Shown here one piece after another: positions 8,994 through 19,073 of a stretch of DNA of 47,926 bases. The DNA is from Planctomycetaceae bacterium (GTDB taxonomy: Bacteria; Planctomycetota; Planctomycetia; Planctomycetales; Planctomycetaceae): assembly GCA_028284485.1 (NCBI GenBank), contig JANQRQ010000169.1:1-47926 (forward strand), read 5' to 3'. Made by a program: the position numbers and the translations under genes. A model generated the notes under the pieces. It worked only from the letters and a program-made list of their open reading frames with translations. It was not told the origin of the DNA and ran no database searches. Position 1 is the first letter of the stretch. Each line of letters starts with the position of its first letter.

Positions 8994-10946
8994 ATGGGTT
9001 CAACCCCAAACGACGAACAACCAACCCCGAAACCTGACAAACGAAACCATCCCGGCGGCGACGACAACGGCGACGCCCCGCGCCCCGGATCGTCGGGCCC
9101 CTGGCTATTGGTGCTCGTCATCATGGTGATTGTCGGGTTGTGGCTGATTAGTCAGTCGCCTACCAATACGGGCAGCCATGTCCGTTACGACTTCTTCGTC
9201 AACCAGGTCAACCAGGACAATGTCAAAGAAGTCAAATTCTTCGGCGATGTCATCACCGGAAAGTGGAAAAAGATCCCCGAGAATCCGGACGACGACGAAA
9301 AGGAACTGAAAGACCAGTTCAACACGCGTGTTCCGCCGGGAGCCAACGCCGATTCCAATCTGGTACAACTGCTTCAATCAAAAGGGATCAGCATCGATGC
9401 GGAAAAGGTCGATCCCGGTCTGGGAACGCACCTCATCTTTTGGCTGATCGGCCCGCTTTTGATTATCGGCTTCATCTGGTTCATGATGCGCCGATCAGCC
9501 GATCCTATGGGCTCGGGAATGTTGGGGAATTTTACACGCAGTCCCGCGAAACGCTTCCGACCATCCGATCAAAAGACCACATTTAACGACGTCGCGGCAA
9601 TGGAACAGGCCAAGGCCGAGCTTCAAGAAGTCGTCGAATTCCTCAAGTACCCCGAGAAGTTTCAAAAGCTGGGAGCCACCATTCCGAAAGGCGTGCTACT
9701 CAAAGGCCCACCAGGAACGGGAAAAACGTTGCTCGCTCGCGCGACAGCCGGCGAAGCGGGTGTTCCGTTCTACTCAATTAATGGCTCCGAGTTTATTCAA
9801 ATGTTCGTGGGAGTGGGTGCCAGTCGAGTCCGCGATTTGTTCAGGACGGCCAAAGAAAACTCTCCCTGCATTCTTTTCATCGATGAAATCGACGCCGTCG
9901 GCCGCATTCGTGGTGCGGGACTTGGTGGGGGACATGACGAACGGGAGCAGACGCTCAACCAGATTCTGAGCGAAATGGACGGATTCCAACAAAACGAAAC
10001 CGTCATCGTTCTCGCCGCAACGAACCGCGACGACGTCCTCGACCCCGCGCTGTTACGACCGGGTCGGTTCGATCGTCACGTCACCATCGATCGCCCGACC
10101 CGCGAAGGCCGACTCGGCATTCTGAAAGTTCATTGCCGGAAAGTTCCGCTCAGCGACGACGTCGATTTAAACGAAGTTGCCGCTTCAACAATCGGCTTCT
10201 CTGGAGCCGACCTCAAGAATTTGGTGAATGAATCGGCACTCAACGCGACGCGGAACGACAAAAACGTTGTGGGCAAAGACGACTTCGAAGCAGCCCGCGA
10301 CAAGGTCATCATGGGACCTAGGCGCGAGGAAATCCTCAACGAACACGAGCGGGAAATGACCGCCTACCATGAATCCGGGCACGCCTTGCTGGGATGGATT
10401 TTACCTGGTGCCGATCCCGTCCATAAGGTCACGATTATCCCTCGCGGTCGAGCCTTGGGGGTGACACAGTTTCAACCGGAAGAAGAGCGATACCATATCG
10501 GGGAAAGGCGGCTGCATGACCAACTTGTCGTGTTGCTCGCTGGAAGAGCGGCTGAAAAAATCGTCTTCGATGAGTACTCTGCCGGTGCCGAAGACGATTT
10601 GAATCGCGCGACCGGTTTGGCTCGCCGCATGGTCGCTCACTGGGGCATGAGCGACGTCATCGGTCCTGTCGCGTTCCGCCAAGGCGAAGACCATCCGTTC
10701 CTGGGAAAAGAAATTCACGAGCATCGCGAATTCAGCGAGGCCACCGCTTACACAATCGATCAGGAAGTTCAAAGGTTTCTGCACGAAGCATCCGACCGCG
10801 CCATCGAACTCATCCACCAGCGAAGAGACGACCTCGACGCGATGGCTAAAGCTTTGCTTGAAAAGGAAAGCCTCGACAAAGACGACCTGGTCGAACTCAT
10901 TGGCGAAAGAGAGCGAACGCCAGCCAAGACTGGCCACGAAGCCTAG
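8994..10946 (+). CDS. ftsH: ATP-dependent zinc metalloprotease FtsH
   Basis: Membrane-anchored AAA+ protease that extracts and degrades membrane and regulatory proteins. ATG 8994 has GGGAG 5 nt upstream; the TTG at 8982 is not needed. Of 650 residues, the first 35 form a Pro/Asp-rich cytoplasmic tail. TM1 is at about 36-54, a periplasmic domain at 60-143, TM2 at about 146-165. Walker A GPPGTGKT is at 238-245, the pore loop FVG at 271-273, Walker B ILFIDEID at 293-300, the second region of homology with RPGRFDR at 355-361, and the zinc site HESGH at 459-463. All key residues are intact. A TATAAAT -10-like box lies at 8881, about 110 nt upstream. Confidence 0.97.
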   Translation: MGSTPNDEQPTPKPDKRNHPGGDDNGDAPRPGSSGPWLLVLVIMVIVGLWLISQSPTNTGSHVRYDFFVNQVNQDNVKEVKFFGDVITGKWKKIPENPDDDEKELKDQFNTRVPPGANADSNLVQLLQSKGISIDAEKVDPGLGTHLIFWLIGPLLIIGFIWFMMRRSADPMGSGMLGNFTRSPAKRFRPSDQKTTFNDVAAMEQAKAELQEVVEFLKYPEKFQKLGATIPKGVLLKGPPGTGKTLLARATAGEAGVPFYSINGSEFIQMFVGVGASRVRDLFRTAKENSPCILFIDEIDAVGRIRGAGLGGGHDEREQTLNQILSEMDGFQQNETVIVLAATNRDDVLDPALLRPGRFDRHVTIDRPTREGRLGILKVHCRKVPLSDDVDLNEVAASTIGFSGADLKNLVNESALNATRNDKNVVGKDDFEAARDKVIMGPRREEILNEHEREMTAYHESGHALLGWILPGADPVHKVTIIPRGRALGVTQFQPEEERYHIGERRLHDQLVVLLAGRAAEKIVFDEYSAGAEDDLNRATGLARRMVAHWGMSDVIGPVAFRQGEDHPFLGKEIHEHREFSEATAYTIDQEVQRFLHEASDRAIELIHQRRDDLDAMAKALLEKESLDKDDLVELIGERERTPAKTGHEA

Positions 10947-11165
10947 ACTCGTTCTCCAGGCCATTCTCCGATTTGCTGCGAACTCGGGTGGGGCGTGACC
11001 GCGCCGTTGAACAAATGAATGGCGGCCGGGCTTCCGGCGGCCGAGCAGCTGGTAAAACTACGTAAACTATTCCACAGGATATGGTTACAAGGCATGCGCG
11101 ATGCCGACCTGCCAGTTCTGTCGTATCCCGGTCCTGGCAGAACTTGGTCCTGTGATTGACCCGAT

Positions 11166-11194
11166 TTGACTGCTCGATTATCCTAACCTAAAGT
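11166..11194 (+). promoter_or_regulatory. Candidate sigma-70 promoter of the helicase gene
   Basis: TTGACT (-35, 11166-11171), 17-nt spacer, TAAAGT (-10, 11189-11194). It would give an mRNA leader of about 70 nt before the TTG start at 11271. Hexamers are near consensus, but no other support. Confidence 0.4.
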
Positions 11195-11257
11195 TACACA
11201 ATGTGTTGAAGACAGTTCATTGAAATATTTGTACAGCCCACGACAAGAATGTCGGAC

Positions 11258-11264
11258 AAAGGAG
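11258..11264 (+). promoter_or_regulatory. Ribosome binding site that fixes a TTG start
   Basis: AAAGGAG lies 6 nt before TTG 11271. It is the only good Shine-Dalgarno site in the region and points to TTG 11271 as the helicase start, not the earlier TTG at 11220. Confidence 0.75.
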
Positions 11265-11270
11265 ACGTCA

Positions 11271-12497
11271 TTGCAGACCAGGAATGAGACACCTGAAATT
11301 GGATTTCAGGATCTCGGATTGAACGAACGAACGTTAAAAGCGCTCAAGCAGGCAAAGTTTGAATCTCCCAGTCCCATCCAGGCGGCTTTCTTACCGCATG
11401 CTCTCAAGGGACGCGATTGCACAGGACAAGCACGAACCGGTACCGGGAAAACGGCCGCGTTTGTGATTCCAATTCTCGAGCAGATCGACCTCGAAGATTC
11501 CAAAACGCAGGCGCTGGTATTAGCACCGACACGCGAGTTAAGCGAACAGGTTGCCGAAGAGGCGAAGCGGTTGGCTTACACCAGCACGTGCAGAACGGCA
11601 TGCCTTGTCGGTGGACGCCCCATTCGCAAGCAAATCGACGACTTGAAAAAAGGTGTTCAAGTCGCGATTGGAACGCCCGGGCGAGTGATCGATTTGATCA
11701 ATCGCCGCATGCTTGACTTGCGGAACTTGAAAATCGTCGTACTTGACGAAGCCGACCGCATGCTCGATATCGGATTTCGGCCTGACATCGAAAAGATTCT
11801 CCGCCGATGCCCGAAAGAACGGCAAACTTTGTTGTTGTCGGCAACGATGCCTCCGCCGGTGGAGCGTTTGGCGAAACGATACATGCAGGACCCGACTCGC
11901 GTCGATCTTTCCGAAGATGGCGTGATGGTCGATTCGGTCGAACAGTTCTATGTGACAGTCGACGCCGATCGAAAATTTGGATTATTGACTCGATTGCTCC
12001 GAGCCGAACGACCGCAACAAGCTCTCGTGTTTACGCGAACCAAGCGGGGCGCCGATACGCTCTACCGCCGATTTGCGGGGCGTCTGCCGCATGTTGCACA
12101 TTTGCATGGAGACCTTCCGCAGCCCAAGCGCGATTCCACGATGAAAAAGTTTCGCGCCGGGAAGATCCGCCTGCTAATCGCAACCGACGTCGTCGGACGT
12201 GGCATCGATGTGAGCGGCATTTCGCATATCGTCAACTACGATATCCCCGAGTATTGCGACGATTACGTCCACCGCGTTGGACGAACGGGAAGATTGTCGT
12301 CCGATGATCGCGGACGGGCCTTCACGTTTGTCACTCGCGAGCAGGGAAACGAGTTGACCAACATCGAAATCCGCATCAATTCTCAGTTGACGGAATACCG
12401 AGTCGACGATTACGAAGCCTTTCGACCGGCACCGGCACCAAAGCATGTCGAGCCGAAAAAGAAACCGGAAATTCCCGAATTCAGCTTCGCTTCCTAA
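11271..12497 (+). CDS. DEAD-box ATP-dependent RNA helicase (RhlE/SrmB type)
   Basis: Unwinds RNA duplexes with ATP; bacterial members act in ribosome assembly, mRNA decay and cold adaptation. From TTG 11271 the protein has 408 residues. It shows the Q motif ([15 protein letters not shown]...PSPIQ), motif I ARTGTGKT, Ia PTRELSEQ, Ib [47 protein letters not shown] and [10 protein letters not shown], all intact. The C-terminal extension is short (about 40 residues, Pro/Lys-rich), without a DbpA domain or a long basic tail. It is transcribed alone and ends 39 nt from the convergent OleB-like gene. Confidence 0.95.
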   Translation: MQTRNETPEIGFQDLGLNERTLKALKQAKFESPSPIQAAFLPHALKGRDCTGQARTGTGKTAAFVIPILEQIDLEDSKTQALVLAPTRELSEQVAEEAKRLAYTSTCRTACLVGGRPIRKQIDDLKKGVQVAIGTPGRVIDLINRRMLDLRNLKIVVLDEADRMLDIGFRPDIEKILRRCPKERQTLLLSATMPPPVERLAKRYMQDPTRVDLSEDGVMVDSVEQFYVTVDADRKFGLLTRLLRAERPQQALVFTRTKRGADTLYRRFAGRLPHVAHLHGDLPQPKRDSTMKKFRAGKIRLLIATDVVGRGIDVSGISHIVNYDIPEYCDDYVHRVGRTGRLSSDDRGRAFTFVTREQGNELTNIEIRINSQLTEYRVDDYEAFRPAPAPKHVEPKKKPEIPEFSFAS

Positions 12498-12536
12498 GGT
12501 TTGTCGATTTGATTCCGGGGCAATATGCCGCAAAGG

Positions 12537-13424
12537 TCACTTGGCTAAGAATTCTCGTAATCGGGCTTCGATCTGTTCCGGCGCATCCTCAAAAACGTAG
12601 TGACCGGCATTCGGAAGGCGAAGAGTTTCGGCTTGGGGAAACCGTTGCTGAAACTCTTCCAAGAATTGAACCGTGAAGCACCAATCCTGCTCGCCCCAAA
12701 TGAGCAACATCGGCGTTTCACGGAACTTCGCTAAGCCTTCCTCCACATTGGTCAGCGTCTCATAGCTGGGATGTGATCGAGCGAGCGGGATATCCTTGAC
12801 GAACCGATCGATGGCAATTCGATCCTGCCAGTTCCCGTAGGGAGCCAAGTAACCTGCACGGACACTCTCTGTCATTGTCCTGCGGTCCGCAACCGCCATG
12901 AACTGTGCCGCTCGTGCAAAGAGATTCAACCCACGCACCGCCAGCGTTCCCAACACCGGGATTCTGCAAACCGAGATCCGCAAGGGAATGCGCGTCGACC
13001 GGAATGCGGCGGTATTAAACAGCACGATCCGCTGAAACCGGTCGGGCAGAACGGCAGCCGCTCCCATACCAATCGCTCCGCCCCAATCGTGCGCACAGAG
13101 TGTAATCTCGTGGAGTTCCAACTGCGTAATAAACTCGACAAGGTTATCAATGTGTTGCTGCAGCGTGTATTGGTAGTTCTGTGGTTTGTCAGAAAGACCA
13201 CATCCGATGTGATCGACGGCCACAACTCGGAATTCCATGGACAGATTCCGAATCAATCGTCGCCAGGCGAAACTCCAAGTCGGATTGCCATGCACCATCA
13301 GCAATAACGGCCCGCTTCCCTCATCAACATAATGATAGCGGTGGCCGCCAATCGAGAGATGCCTCGACGCGAACGGATACTCGTCGGCAAACTTCCGCCT
13401 ATCGATCGACATCGTGCTGCTCAT
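12537..13424 (-). CDS. Alpha/beta hydrolase, OleB/haloalkane dehalogenase-like
   Basis: 295 residues of the haloalkane-dehalogenase branch of alpha/beta hydrolases. The oxyanion region HGNPTWS is at 45-51, the nucleophile Asp113 in HDWGG with halide-type Trp114, an acid Asp247 in WGEQDW, and His275 in [11 protein letters not shown]. The string [11 protein letters not shown] (71-81) and [10 protein letters not shown] are typical, from memory, of OleB, the beta-lactone decarboxylase of long-chain olefin synthesis, rather than of true dehalogenases. The partners oleA, oleC and oleD are not in this window, so the role may differ. Dehalogenase activity cannot be excluded. It is convergent with the helicase gene. 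Confidence 0.85.
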   Translation of the reverse strand: MSSTMSIDRRKFADEYPFASRHLSIGGHRYHYVDEGSGPLLLMVHGNPTWSFAWRRLIRNLSMEFRVVAVDHIGCGLSDKPQNYQYTLQQHIDNLVEFITQLELHEITLCAHDWGGAIGMGAAAVLPDRFQRIVLFNTAAFRSTRIPLRISVCRIPVLGTLAVRGLNLFARAAQFMAVADRRTMTESVRAGYLAPYGNWQDRIAIDRFVKDIPLARSHPSYETLTNVEEGLAKFRETPMLLIWGEQDWCFTVQFLEEFQQRFPQAETLRLPNAGHYVFEDAPEQIEARLREFLAK

Positions 13425-13543
13425 GACAGTGTCTGGCTTGGTAACATTGCCTTCGAGATTCCTTTACGGCCGGCGTGGCACGTCACCCTGAAGATTGGCT
13501 GTAGCGATTAGCATCAATTGGAGATTGCGCCGAAGACGCGTCG

Positions 13544-14704
13544 TCACATGAGCGAAATCAAATGATCACTCAACCGGCGAAACCCCGAATCGAGTATGAG
13601 ATAGTTGTGTTCGATTCGAATCCCGCCGATTCCCTCGATGTAAAGCCCGGGCTCGAGCGTAACAACATCGCCCGCTCGCAAAACGTCAGTGCTGTCGGGA
13701 ACAAGAATCGGAGGTTCCGGATGTGCCAATCCGATTCCATGACCGGCATGATGCGACAGCCGCCCGTAACCGGCCTCTTCCAATGGGTGCGAGACCGCGG
13801 CATAGACTTCGCTGGCAGCAACGCCTGCTTTCAGTCGCGATTCGCCGGCCTGCATTGCCGCTTCGCATAGACGGTAGAGCATTTCCTGCTCGTCGGAGGG
13901 TCCGCCAACCGCAATCGTATTCGTAAAGTCGCTTCGATAGCCATGCAATACGACTGAATAGTCCAAAATAAACATGTCGCCGGATTGCAGTTTGTAATCT
14001 GTCGGCAATCCACCTGCCTTGGGCATTTGAGCGTTCGTGGCGCGAAAATCCCCATAAACCAATCCTGGGCTGCCCAATTCCTGAAGAGCCGCAGCTTGAA
14101 CTTCTCGGTAGACTTCAAACTCGGAAATGCCGGGAACAACAACTTCGCGAGCCCTCGTCTGACCGGCGGCTCCCGCCCGCATGCACAGCTCCAGCAATTC
14201 GATTTCATCGGGTTCCTTGTTTCGTCGCAACTCTCGAACGATCGATCCCAAATCGATCTTCTGCGGAAATCCCGGTTCGCTGCCCGACAACGTCGAATCG
14301 CCAACAATGACTTCCCAAGCCGCCACTGGCAGCCATTCTGACTCGACCAGACCCGGACGTTGTGCCAGCTGATCGGCGACCAGCCGCAAGCCAGCCACCA
14401 ATGCATGATCCCGATTAATAACCGAATGCTCGTGGTCGTACCAATCTTCGACCACTTCCCGATCGACGAACGGATCGGTCGCAGCCGATCGAATTGCAAA
14501 GTTATCGCCGATCAATGTCGCCGGCCCGTCGCGTTCTAATAGGAGCAGGCAACGCTCACCACCCGAAAAACTGAGCGGCTGCACCTGGAATCCTGAAAAG
14601 TAATTGATGTGCCGAGGGTCGGCGATCAACGCCCACTTGAAATTCTCGTCGAGTTGCTCCCACAGCCGGCGACGCCGCGCCTGACAACCTGCTTCGGTCA
14701 ACAT
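13544..14704 (-). CDS. M24 family metallopeptidase (Xaa-Pro aminopeptidase/prolidase-like)
   Basis: Cytoplasmic pita-bread-fold peptidase that probably removes N-terminal residues next to proline. The N-terminal creatinase-like domain covers about 1-155 (INYFSGFQ is its usual mark). The catalytic domain follows with all five metal ligands: Asp248 (FILDYS), Asp259 (YRSDFTNT), His322 ([13 protein letters not shown]), Glu351 (TLEPGLY) and Glu365 (IRIEHNY). The length of 386 is normal for the PepQ/YpdF type. Start ATG 14704 has no strong Shine-Dalgarno. A dispersed repeat element (14744-14830) sits 40 nt upstream; trxB lies further upstream on the same strand. Confidence 0.9.
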   Translation of the reverse strand: MLTEAGCQARRRRLWEQLDENFKWALIADPRHINYFSGFQVQPLSFSGGERCLLLLERDGPATLIGDNFAIRSAATDPFVDREVVEDWYDHEHSVINRDHALVAGLRLVADQLAQRPGLVESEWLPVAAWEVIVGDSTLSGSEPGFPQKIDLGSIVRELRRNKEPDEIELLELCMRAGAAGQTRAREVVVPGISEFEVYREVQAAALQELGSPGLVYGDFRATNAQMPKAGGLPTDYKLQSGDMFILDYSVVLHGYRSDFTNTIAVGGPSDEQEMLYRLCEAAMQAGESRLKAGVAASEVYAAVSHPLEEAGYGRLSHHAGHGIGLAHPEPPILVPDSTDVLRAGDVVTLEPGLYIEGIGGIRIEHNYLILDSGFRRLSDHLISLM

Positions 14705-15025
14705 TGATTGATCCCTCTAGTTTCTAGACCGGTTTACTTTTCCTTGTAGGCGTTCTGGCTCGTGGGAGCCAGCTATCATAGAACAAGACACGATTTTCGC
14801 GGCCACAAGTCAGCGTATTACGCTGTAATGCTTATCATCGAACCGGTCAGCAATTGCACCGCATAGTACAACCTAGACGACCAGTTTGGGTTATTTCGCG
14901 AAGCGGTCAGTCGCCCAATTCGGACCTTCGGACGCCAAGTCGCTTTGAAAACGTCGCAGCAAATTGCCGCTGACATTGCCATCGGGTTACCCTGACGTCT
15001 TCACCCGCTTGCGATTGCTCGCACG
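14705..15025. other. Spacer between trxB and the M24 peptidase gene
   Basis: About 320 bases. It contains the second copy of the dispersed three-hairpin element (14744-14830). The rest (14831-15025) shows no gene, no clear terminator for trxB and no further repeat. Confidence 0.5.
14744..14830 (+). repeat. Dispersed three-hairpin element, copy 2
   Basis: Same family as 2911 and 18861, given in the same orientation. The first hairpin is perfect here: TGGCTC-gtgg-GAGCCA. The core reads TCGCGGCCACAAGTCAGCG as in copy 1. The last hairpin is CAGCGTA/TACGCTG-like (CAGCG-tatta-CGCTG). It lies between trxB and the M24 peptidase gene, antisense to both. Confidence 0.72.
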
Positions 15026-16078
15026 CTATTCAATTCCCTTTGCTGCCAACCAGCGTTCCGCATCGAGTGCCGCCATACACCCCGTTCCCGCCGCGGTAAT
15101 CGCTTGACGGTAATAATCGTCGGCAACATCGCCGGCAGCAAAGACGCCTTCGACACTGGTGTATGTTCGAGCCGGCGTTGTCCAAACGATGTATCCTTTG
15201 TCGTTCAGTTCGACTTGACCGCCAAGAAAGTCGGTGTTCGGCGTGTGCCCAATTGCCGCGAAATAGCCCGAGGCATCCAACTCCTCGGTCTGGCTGTCGT
15301 CTTTTGTGCTTCGGACCCGCACGCCCGTCACACCGGCATCGTCCGTTCCCAGCACTTCGTCGACCACCGTGTTCCATTTCACGTCGATTTTTTCGTTGGC
15401 CAAGGCTCGCTCAGCCATGATCTTACTCGCCCGAAACTCATCCCGACGGTGAACGATGTAAACCGTCGATGCGAACTTTGTAAGAAACGTCGCTTCCTCC
15501 ATGGCGCTGTCGCCACCCCCGACGACCACTAACGGTTTGTTGCGAAACCGGGGTAACGCCCCGTCGCAGACGGCGCACGCCGAGACACCGGCGTTTTTGA
15601 ATCGCTCTTCCGATTCCAGGCCCAAATAGTTCGCCCGCGCCCCAGTCGCAACGATCACCGAATGCGATTCGACCTCTTTGCCACCCAGAGTTTTCAGCCT
15701 AAATGGACGGCTCGACAGATCGATTTCGACGACATCATCGGTTTGAATCGTCGCACCGAAATTTGATGCCTGCTGCCGCATTAACTCCATCAGTTCCGGC
15801 CCACTGACACCATGCCCTTCATGCGGAGCCATATATTGTCGACGGGACTTGTCGATTGCGTTGTCGAGGTAACCTTCAAGATTCGCAACGGGGAACCCGG
15901 GGTAGTTCTCAACCTCGGTCGTTAACGCCAACTGCCCCAATGGGAGCGTTCCCTTCAATCGATTGTCCTCGGTCACCGCACCTTCGATGACCAAAGGCTT
16001 GAGGTCGGCCCGCGACGTGTAAATCGCCGCAGCCCATCCGGCCGGTCCAGATCCAATGATGACAACTTTTTCAGTCAC
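15026..16078 (-). CDS. trxB: Thioredoxin-disulfide reductase
   Basis: Flavoenzyme that passes electrons from NADPH to thioredoxin. The 350 residues show the FAD motif [14 protein letters not shown] (7-20), the redox pair Cys168-Ala-Val-Cys171 in [11 protein letters not shown], the NADPH motif [12 protein letters not shown] (185-196) and the C-terminal FAD motif [17 protein letters not shown]. It is about 30 residues longer than E. coli TrxB; an extra stretch is visible around 65-92. Start ATG 16078 leads straight into the dinucleotide fold. The MFS transporter gene is upstream on the same strand, 200 nt away. Confidence is high; a ferredoxin-NADP reductase of the same fold would lack the CxxC. 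Confidence 0.95.
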   Translation of the reverse strand: MTEKVVIIGSGPAGWAAAIYTSRADLKPLVIEGAVTEDNRLKGTLPLGQLALTTEVENYPGFPVANLEGYLDNAIDKSRRQYMAPHEGHGVSGPELMELMRQQASNFGATIQTDDVVEIDLSSRPFRLKTLGGKEVESHSVIVATGARANYLGLESEERFKNAGVSACAVCDGALPRFRNKPLVVVGGGDSAMEEATFLTKFASTVYIVHRRDEFRASKIMAERALANEKIDVKWNTVVDEVLGTDDAGVTGVRVRSTKDDSQTEELDASGYFAAIGHTPNTDFLGGQVELNDKGYIVWTTPARTYTSVEGVFAAGDVADDYYRQAITAAGTGCMAALDAERWLAAKGIE

Positions 16079-16279
16079 AATTCGGCTCCTGTTTCTTCAC
16101 CCACGGGACACTTCGGAACAATAATCAAGTTGAGGGTCAGTGACAACTCAGCCGCTGTCGACGCGTTGTGCATAATCTCCACCGTGTAATGATCACAAGA
16201 AGATTCGCGTAGGGGTTTCGACCCTCTCCCACGCAGGGTGAGTCCCTTGATTGCGGCACAAAACAGCCGGCGGGCCCGA

Positions 16280-18178
16280 TTACGGCTTAGAATCCGGCTC
16301 GTGCTCTTCATCCGGTGGGGCAATTGGAATGGTCGCGTCGACTCCGAAAGCACAGAACCCAGCAAACAGAAACGCTCCCATACATACCAGAAACATGTGG
16401 TTCCATTGCTCTGGCGCGGGATTCTCGCCGAGAAAGTAGTTGTAAATCGGCGGCGAAACAGCCGCGCCCAGGTTACCCCACATGTTGCCCCAGCCCAGAA
16501 TCGAGCCGACATATCGCCCGCCCACGTCCTGCTTAAACGCCCAAACAGCGCCCGTCCCCATGTCCGTCGAAAATGCGACCAACGAAAACGCAAAAACATA
16601 GCACCAGGGGTTCGACAGCCAGGGCACGCCCGAAAAGGAAAACGAGAGACACAAGACGTAGCCGAAGGCCGCCAAGAACCGGGTCGACATCAGCGGCAAT
16701 CTTCGGCCCCAGCGCAGACCAACTTTTGACACCATCGAATCGGTGAAGACACCTCCTGCCAACATGCCAAAAATCCCGATCGTCAGCGGGACCATCGCCA
16801 TCAACCCTCGCTCCAAAATAGGAACCTGATGGACTTCGATTAAATACCGCGGTAGCCACGTCACCAGAAACACCCAGCCAACGTTGGTTCCCACTTGAAC
16901 GGCGCATACGAACCACATACTGCGACTTGTCGCCAGACGTTTGAACGGCACCATCCCCGGTTTTCCGTGCGGGGCCGGGGCTCCTGCCGGACGGCCCAGT
17001 TCGATCATCGCTTGCTCTGCGGCATTACATCGAGGGTGCTCCGTCGGATGATTTCGAAACACAACCCAAAACATCCCTGCAACCAGCAGGCCGGCGAGTC
17101 CATAGACGTACATCACAGGCCGCCATCCATGGACGTACAACTTTCCGAGTTCTCTTGTAAAAACCGCCTCAAGCAAAAGACGATTAAAACGACTAACATC
17201 CTGGCTGCTGAGAGTCTCTCCCTTCTGCATCCGCTTCAGGTAGCCAATCGCCTCGCGGGCCAGATTAGCGTCACGGAATGCTGACTCCTCATAGATGTCC
17301 GTCCGATCCAATTGCTGATTGAGACCGGCAACAAGTATTTGCATCTCCTCGGAATTGACTGCGGGAGTCTCAGCACCAGACTCAGCCAATTCGAATTCCC
17401 GATAAGTCTCCCCCAATTGTTGAGCAACGAGTTGCACATCGCTCGACAGCAACGACCAGATTCTAAGCCCCGCCGGCGTCGGCGCTGTTGGACGCTTTTT
17501 GACGTCAGTTTCCGCTTTGGATTGCAGTCCATCATCGAAGGACTCCACATCCGCCGAATCGATTGGGCTCAGTTTTGCACAGAGCTGCGGAGCATTGAGT
17601 ATTTGGTCGGCGGAAAATTCGACCGGTTCATCAACCGGGACGAATAGAACGATAAGAAACGCCGTCAGTAACGGAGCGATCGCGCCACCACACCGTCCCC
17701 CGAATGCGATAATGGAACTCGCACGACCCCGCCCTGCAAAGGGAATCCACTTGCTGACAACCGCGGCGCTGGTGGGATATGCACCGGCTTGACCGAGCCC
17801 ACAACCAAGGCGCATGAATAATAGAATTGCAAACGACGTCGCCGCGCCGATCATTGCCGTGAAAAACGACCACGAAAGAATATAGATCGTCAGCATAATT
17901 CGCGCGCCGTACCGGTCGCTTAACCACCCCGACGGCACTTGCGCCAAAGCGTATGACCAGAAAAACGCGCTGAGAAACCAACTGATTTCCGTTTGCGTCA
18001 TCCTCAGATCTTCGCGAATGTAATCAACCGCAAACGAGACGCAGAAACGATCCAGGTACAACAATACCGCCATCGCCGTAAGTGAAACGACGACCAGAAA
18101 CCGAATCGTGGTCGGTTTTGGATCAGAGTGTTGATCGGTTTGCGAGATGGATGACACTGCAGTCCCTTGTTCCGGCAT
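16280..18178 (-). CDS. MFS transporter, anion:cation symporter-like, with large loop insert
   Basis: Inner-membrane transporter of 632 residues from ATG 18178 (the open frame starts 18 codons earlier without support). The N-terminal half shows LYLDRFCVSFAVDYI, then QVPSGWLSDRYGAR (the MFS loop 2-3 signature), then RLGCGLGQAGAYP and WIPFAGRGRASS, typical of the anion:cation symporter group that moves organic acids such as sugar acids. Between TM5 (ends about residue 180) and TM6 (GWRPVMYVYGLAGLL, from about 351) lies a polar insert of about 170 residues, rich in Glu, Asp, Gln and Ser, presumably outside the cytoplasm. The second half has six membrane segments as usual. Substrate unknown. It is divergent from panB across a long spacer. 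Confidence 0.88.
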   Translation of the reverse strand: MPEQGTAVSSISQTDQHSDPKPTTIRFLVVVSLTAMAVLLYLDRFCVSFAVDYIREDLRMTQTEISWFLSAFFWSYALAQVPSGWLSDRYGARIMLTIYILSWSFFTAMIGAATSFAILLFMRLGCGLGQAGAYPTSAAVVSKWIPFAGRGRASSIIAFGGRCGGAIAPLLTAFLIVLFVPVDEPVEFSADQILNAPQLCAKLSPIDSADVESFDDGLQSKAETDVKKRPTAPTPAGLRIWSLLSSDVQLVAQQLGETYREFELAESGAETPAVNSEEMQILVAGLNQQLDRTDIYEESAFRDANLAREAIGYLKRMQKGETLSSQDVSRFNRLLLEAVFTRELGKLYVHGWRPVMYVYGLAGLLVAGMFWVVFRNHPTEHPRCNAAEQAMIELGRPAGAPAPHGKPGMVPFKRLATSRSMWFVCAVQVGTNVGWVFLVTWLPRYLIEVHQVPILERGLMAMVPLTIGIFGMLAGGVFTDSMVSKVGLRWGRRLPLMSTRFLAAFGYVLCLSFSFSGVPWLSNPWCYVFAFSLVAFSTDMGTGAVWAFKQDVGGRYVGSILGWGNMWGNLGAAVSPPIYNYFLGENPAPEQWNHMFLVCMGAFLFAGFCAFGVDATIPIAPPDEEHEPDSKP

Positions 18179-19073
18179 TTCGTCACAAGACGAAGGCAAC
18201 TTCGCAATCGCTGCGGGCACAAACCAACGCAAAGTGTTCTACGTGAATCGTACCGTCATCAGACGCCGATGCGAACAGGCTCGCCAAATGTCGAGCCCAA
18301 CGTATGGCAGAGCCACCCTGGACGCATCCCCTCGAAAGCACCGCGACCGTGTCATGTGGGCGCAGTTCAAGGGCTCCATGCAACCAACAAAGAAAAAAGA
18401 AAGCGTCGCGAATGCAAACACATTCGAAACGCTTTCTGATATGCCTTCGGAGCAAGTGCGGGCCAACGCCTGCCCCCTTGGCGATTAACTATAAATGCAT
18501 ATGCCGTGCCAATGGCCGACCGAAGAAACCACAAAACCCATAACACACTACACAGTAATGAGATATATTTTTTCAATAAAATAACCCAGGAATTTTTCCT
18601 CAAAACGCACCGTTGCAAAATGATACGCATGTAGTGATTTGCTGCACTTTGCCCTGTTCGATTCCGCAACAACGACCCAAATTCGGTCGACGACGATCGA
18701 ATTGAGTCCCAGGATCGATGGTGAGAGGGCCCAGCGGTCATTTCGACACGCACACACTCGAAAACGCGAGCTTGGGAGAGCCCACGACCCCGAACACAAG
18801 ATTGCGATCGCTTGTCATTAATGGGGCCAAATCGGATACTAAAGCGAGTTCCTTTTTTAACGTGGGCGTTTCTGGCTCGTGGGAACCGGCGACCATAGAA
18901 CAGAATGCGATTGTCGCGGCGACAAGCCAGCGTAACACGCTGCAAAACATCTCAAGGCCCGCTGCGGGTCTTAGTTTTCGCCAGTTTCGATGAACGAAGC
19001 GAAAACTCCTCATCCAAGCTTAAGAAATCCTTGCAAAGCAGTTCCGGCCCCTTTCGAACGGCGGTTTCACGAA
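18179..19073. other. Long divergent spacer between MFS gene and panB
   Basis: About 895 bases without a supported gene. It holds an AT-rich stretch at about 18541-18615 (runs of A and T, unlike its surroundings) and the third copy of the dispersed hairpin element (18861-18947). A long minus-strand open frame (18367-18945) crosses both and has no recognisable protein content. Promoters of both neighbours should lie here, but none is clear. Confidence 0.5.
18861..18947 (+). repeat. Dispersed three-hairpin element, copy 3
   Basis: Same family as 2911 and 14744. It has TGGCTC...GAACCG in the first arm, GCGA-ttg-TCGC in the second, and CAGCGT-aac-ACGCTG in the third, with sequence changes that mostly keep the pairing. 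It lies about 130 nt before the panB start, in the panB direction. Confidence 0.72.

Larger units (their letters stand above)
10947..11270. other. ftsH-helicase spacer with long leader
   Basis: About 320 bases. It holds a GC-rich interrupted palindrome at 11023-11044 (GGCCGG...CCGGCGGCC), possibly an ftsH terminator without a T-run, a 7-bp inverted repeat CTGCCAG/CTGGCAG at 11109-11139, and a candidate promoter at 11166-11194 for the helicase. Confidence 0.5.

Noticed and set aside
12537..13424. True haloalkane dehalogenase
   Set aside because: The triad fits, but the surrounding strings are closer to OleB-type enzymes; kept only as an alternative.
18367..18945. 192-codon minus-strand frame in the MFS-panB spacer
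   Set aside because: It crosses the AT-rich patch and the dispersed repeat. Its end resembles peptides read from the other repeat copies only because the DNA is repeated.
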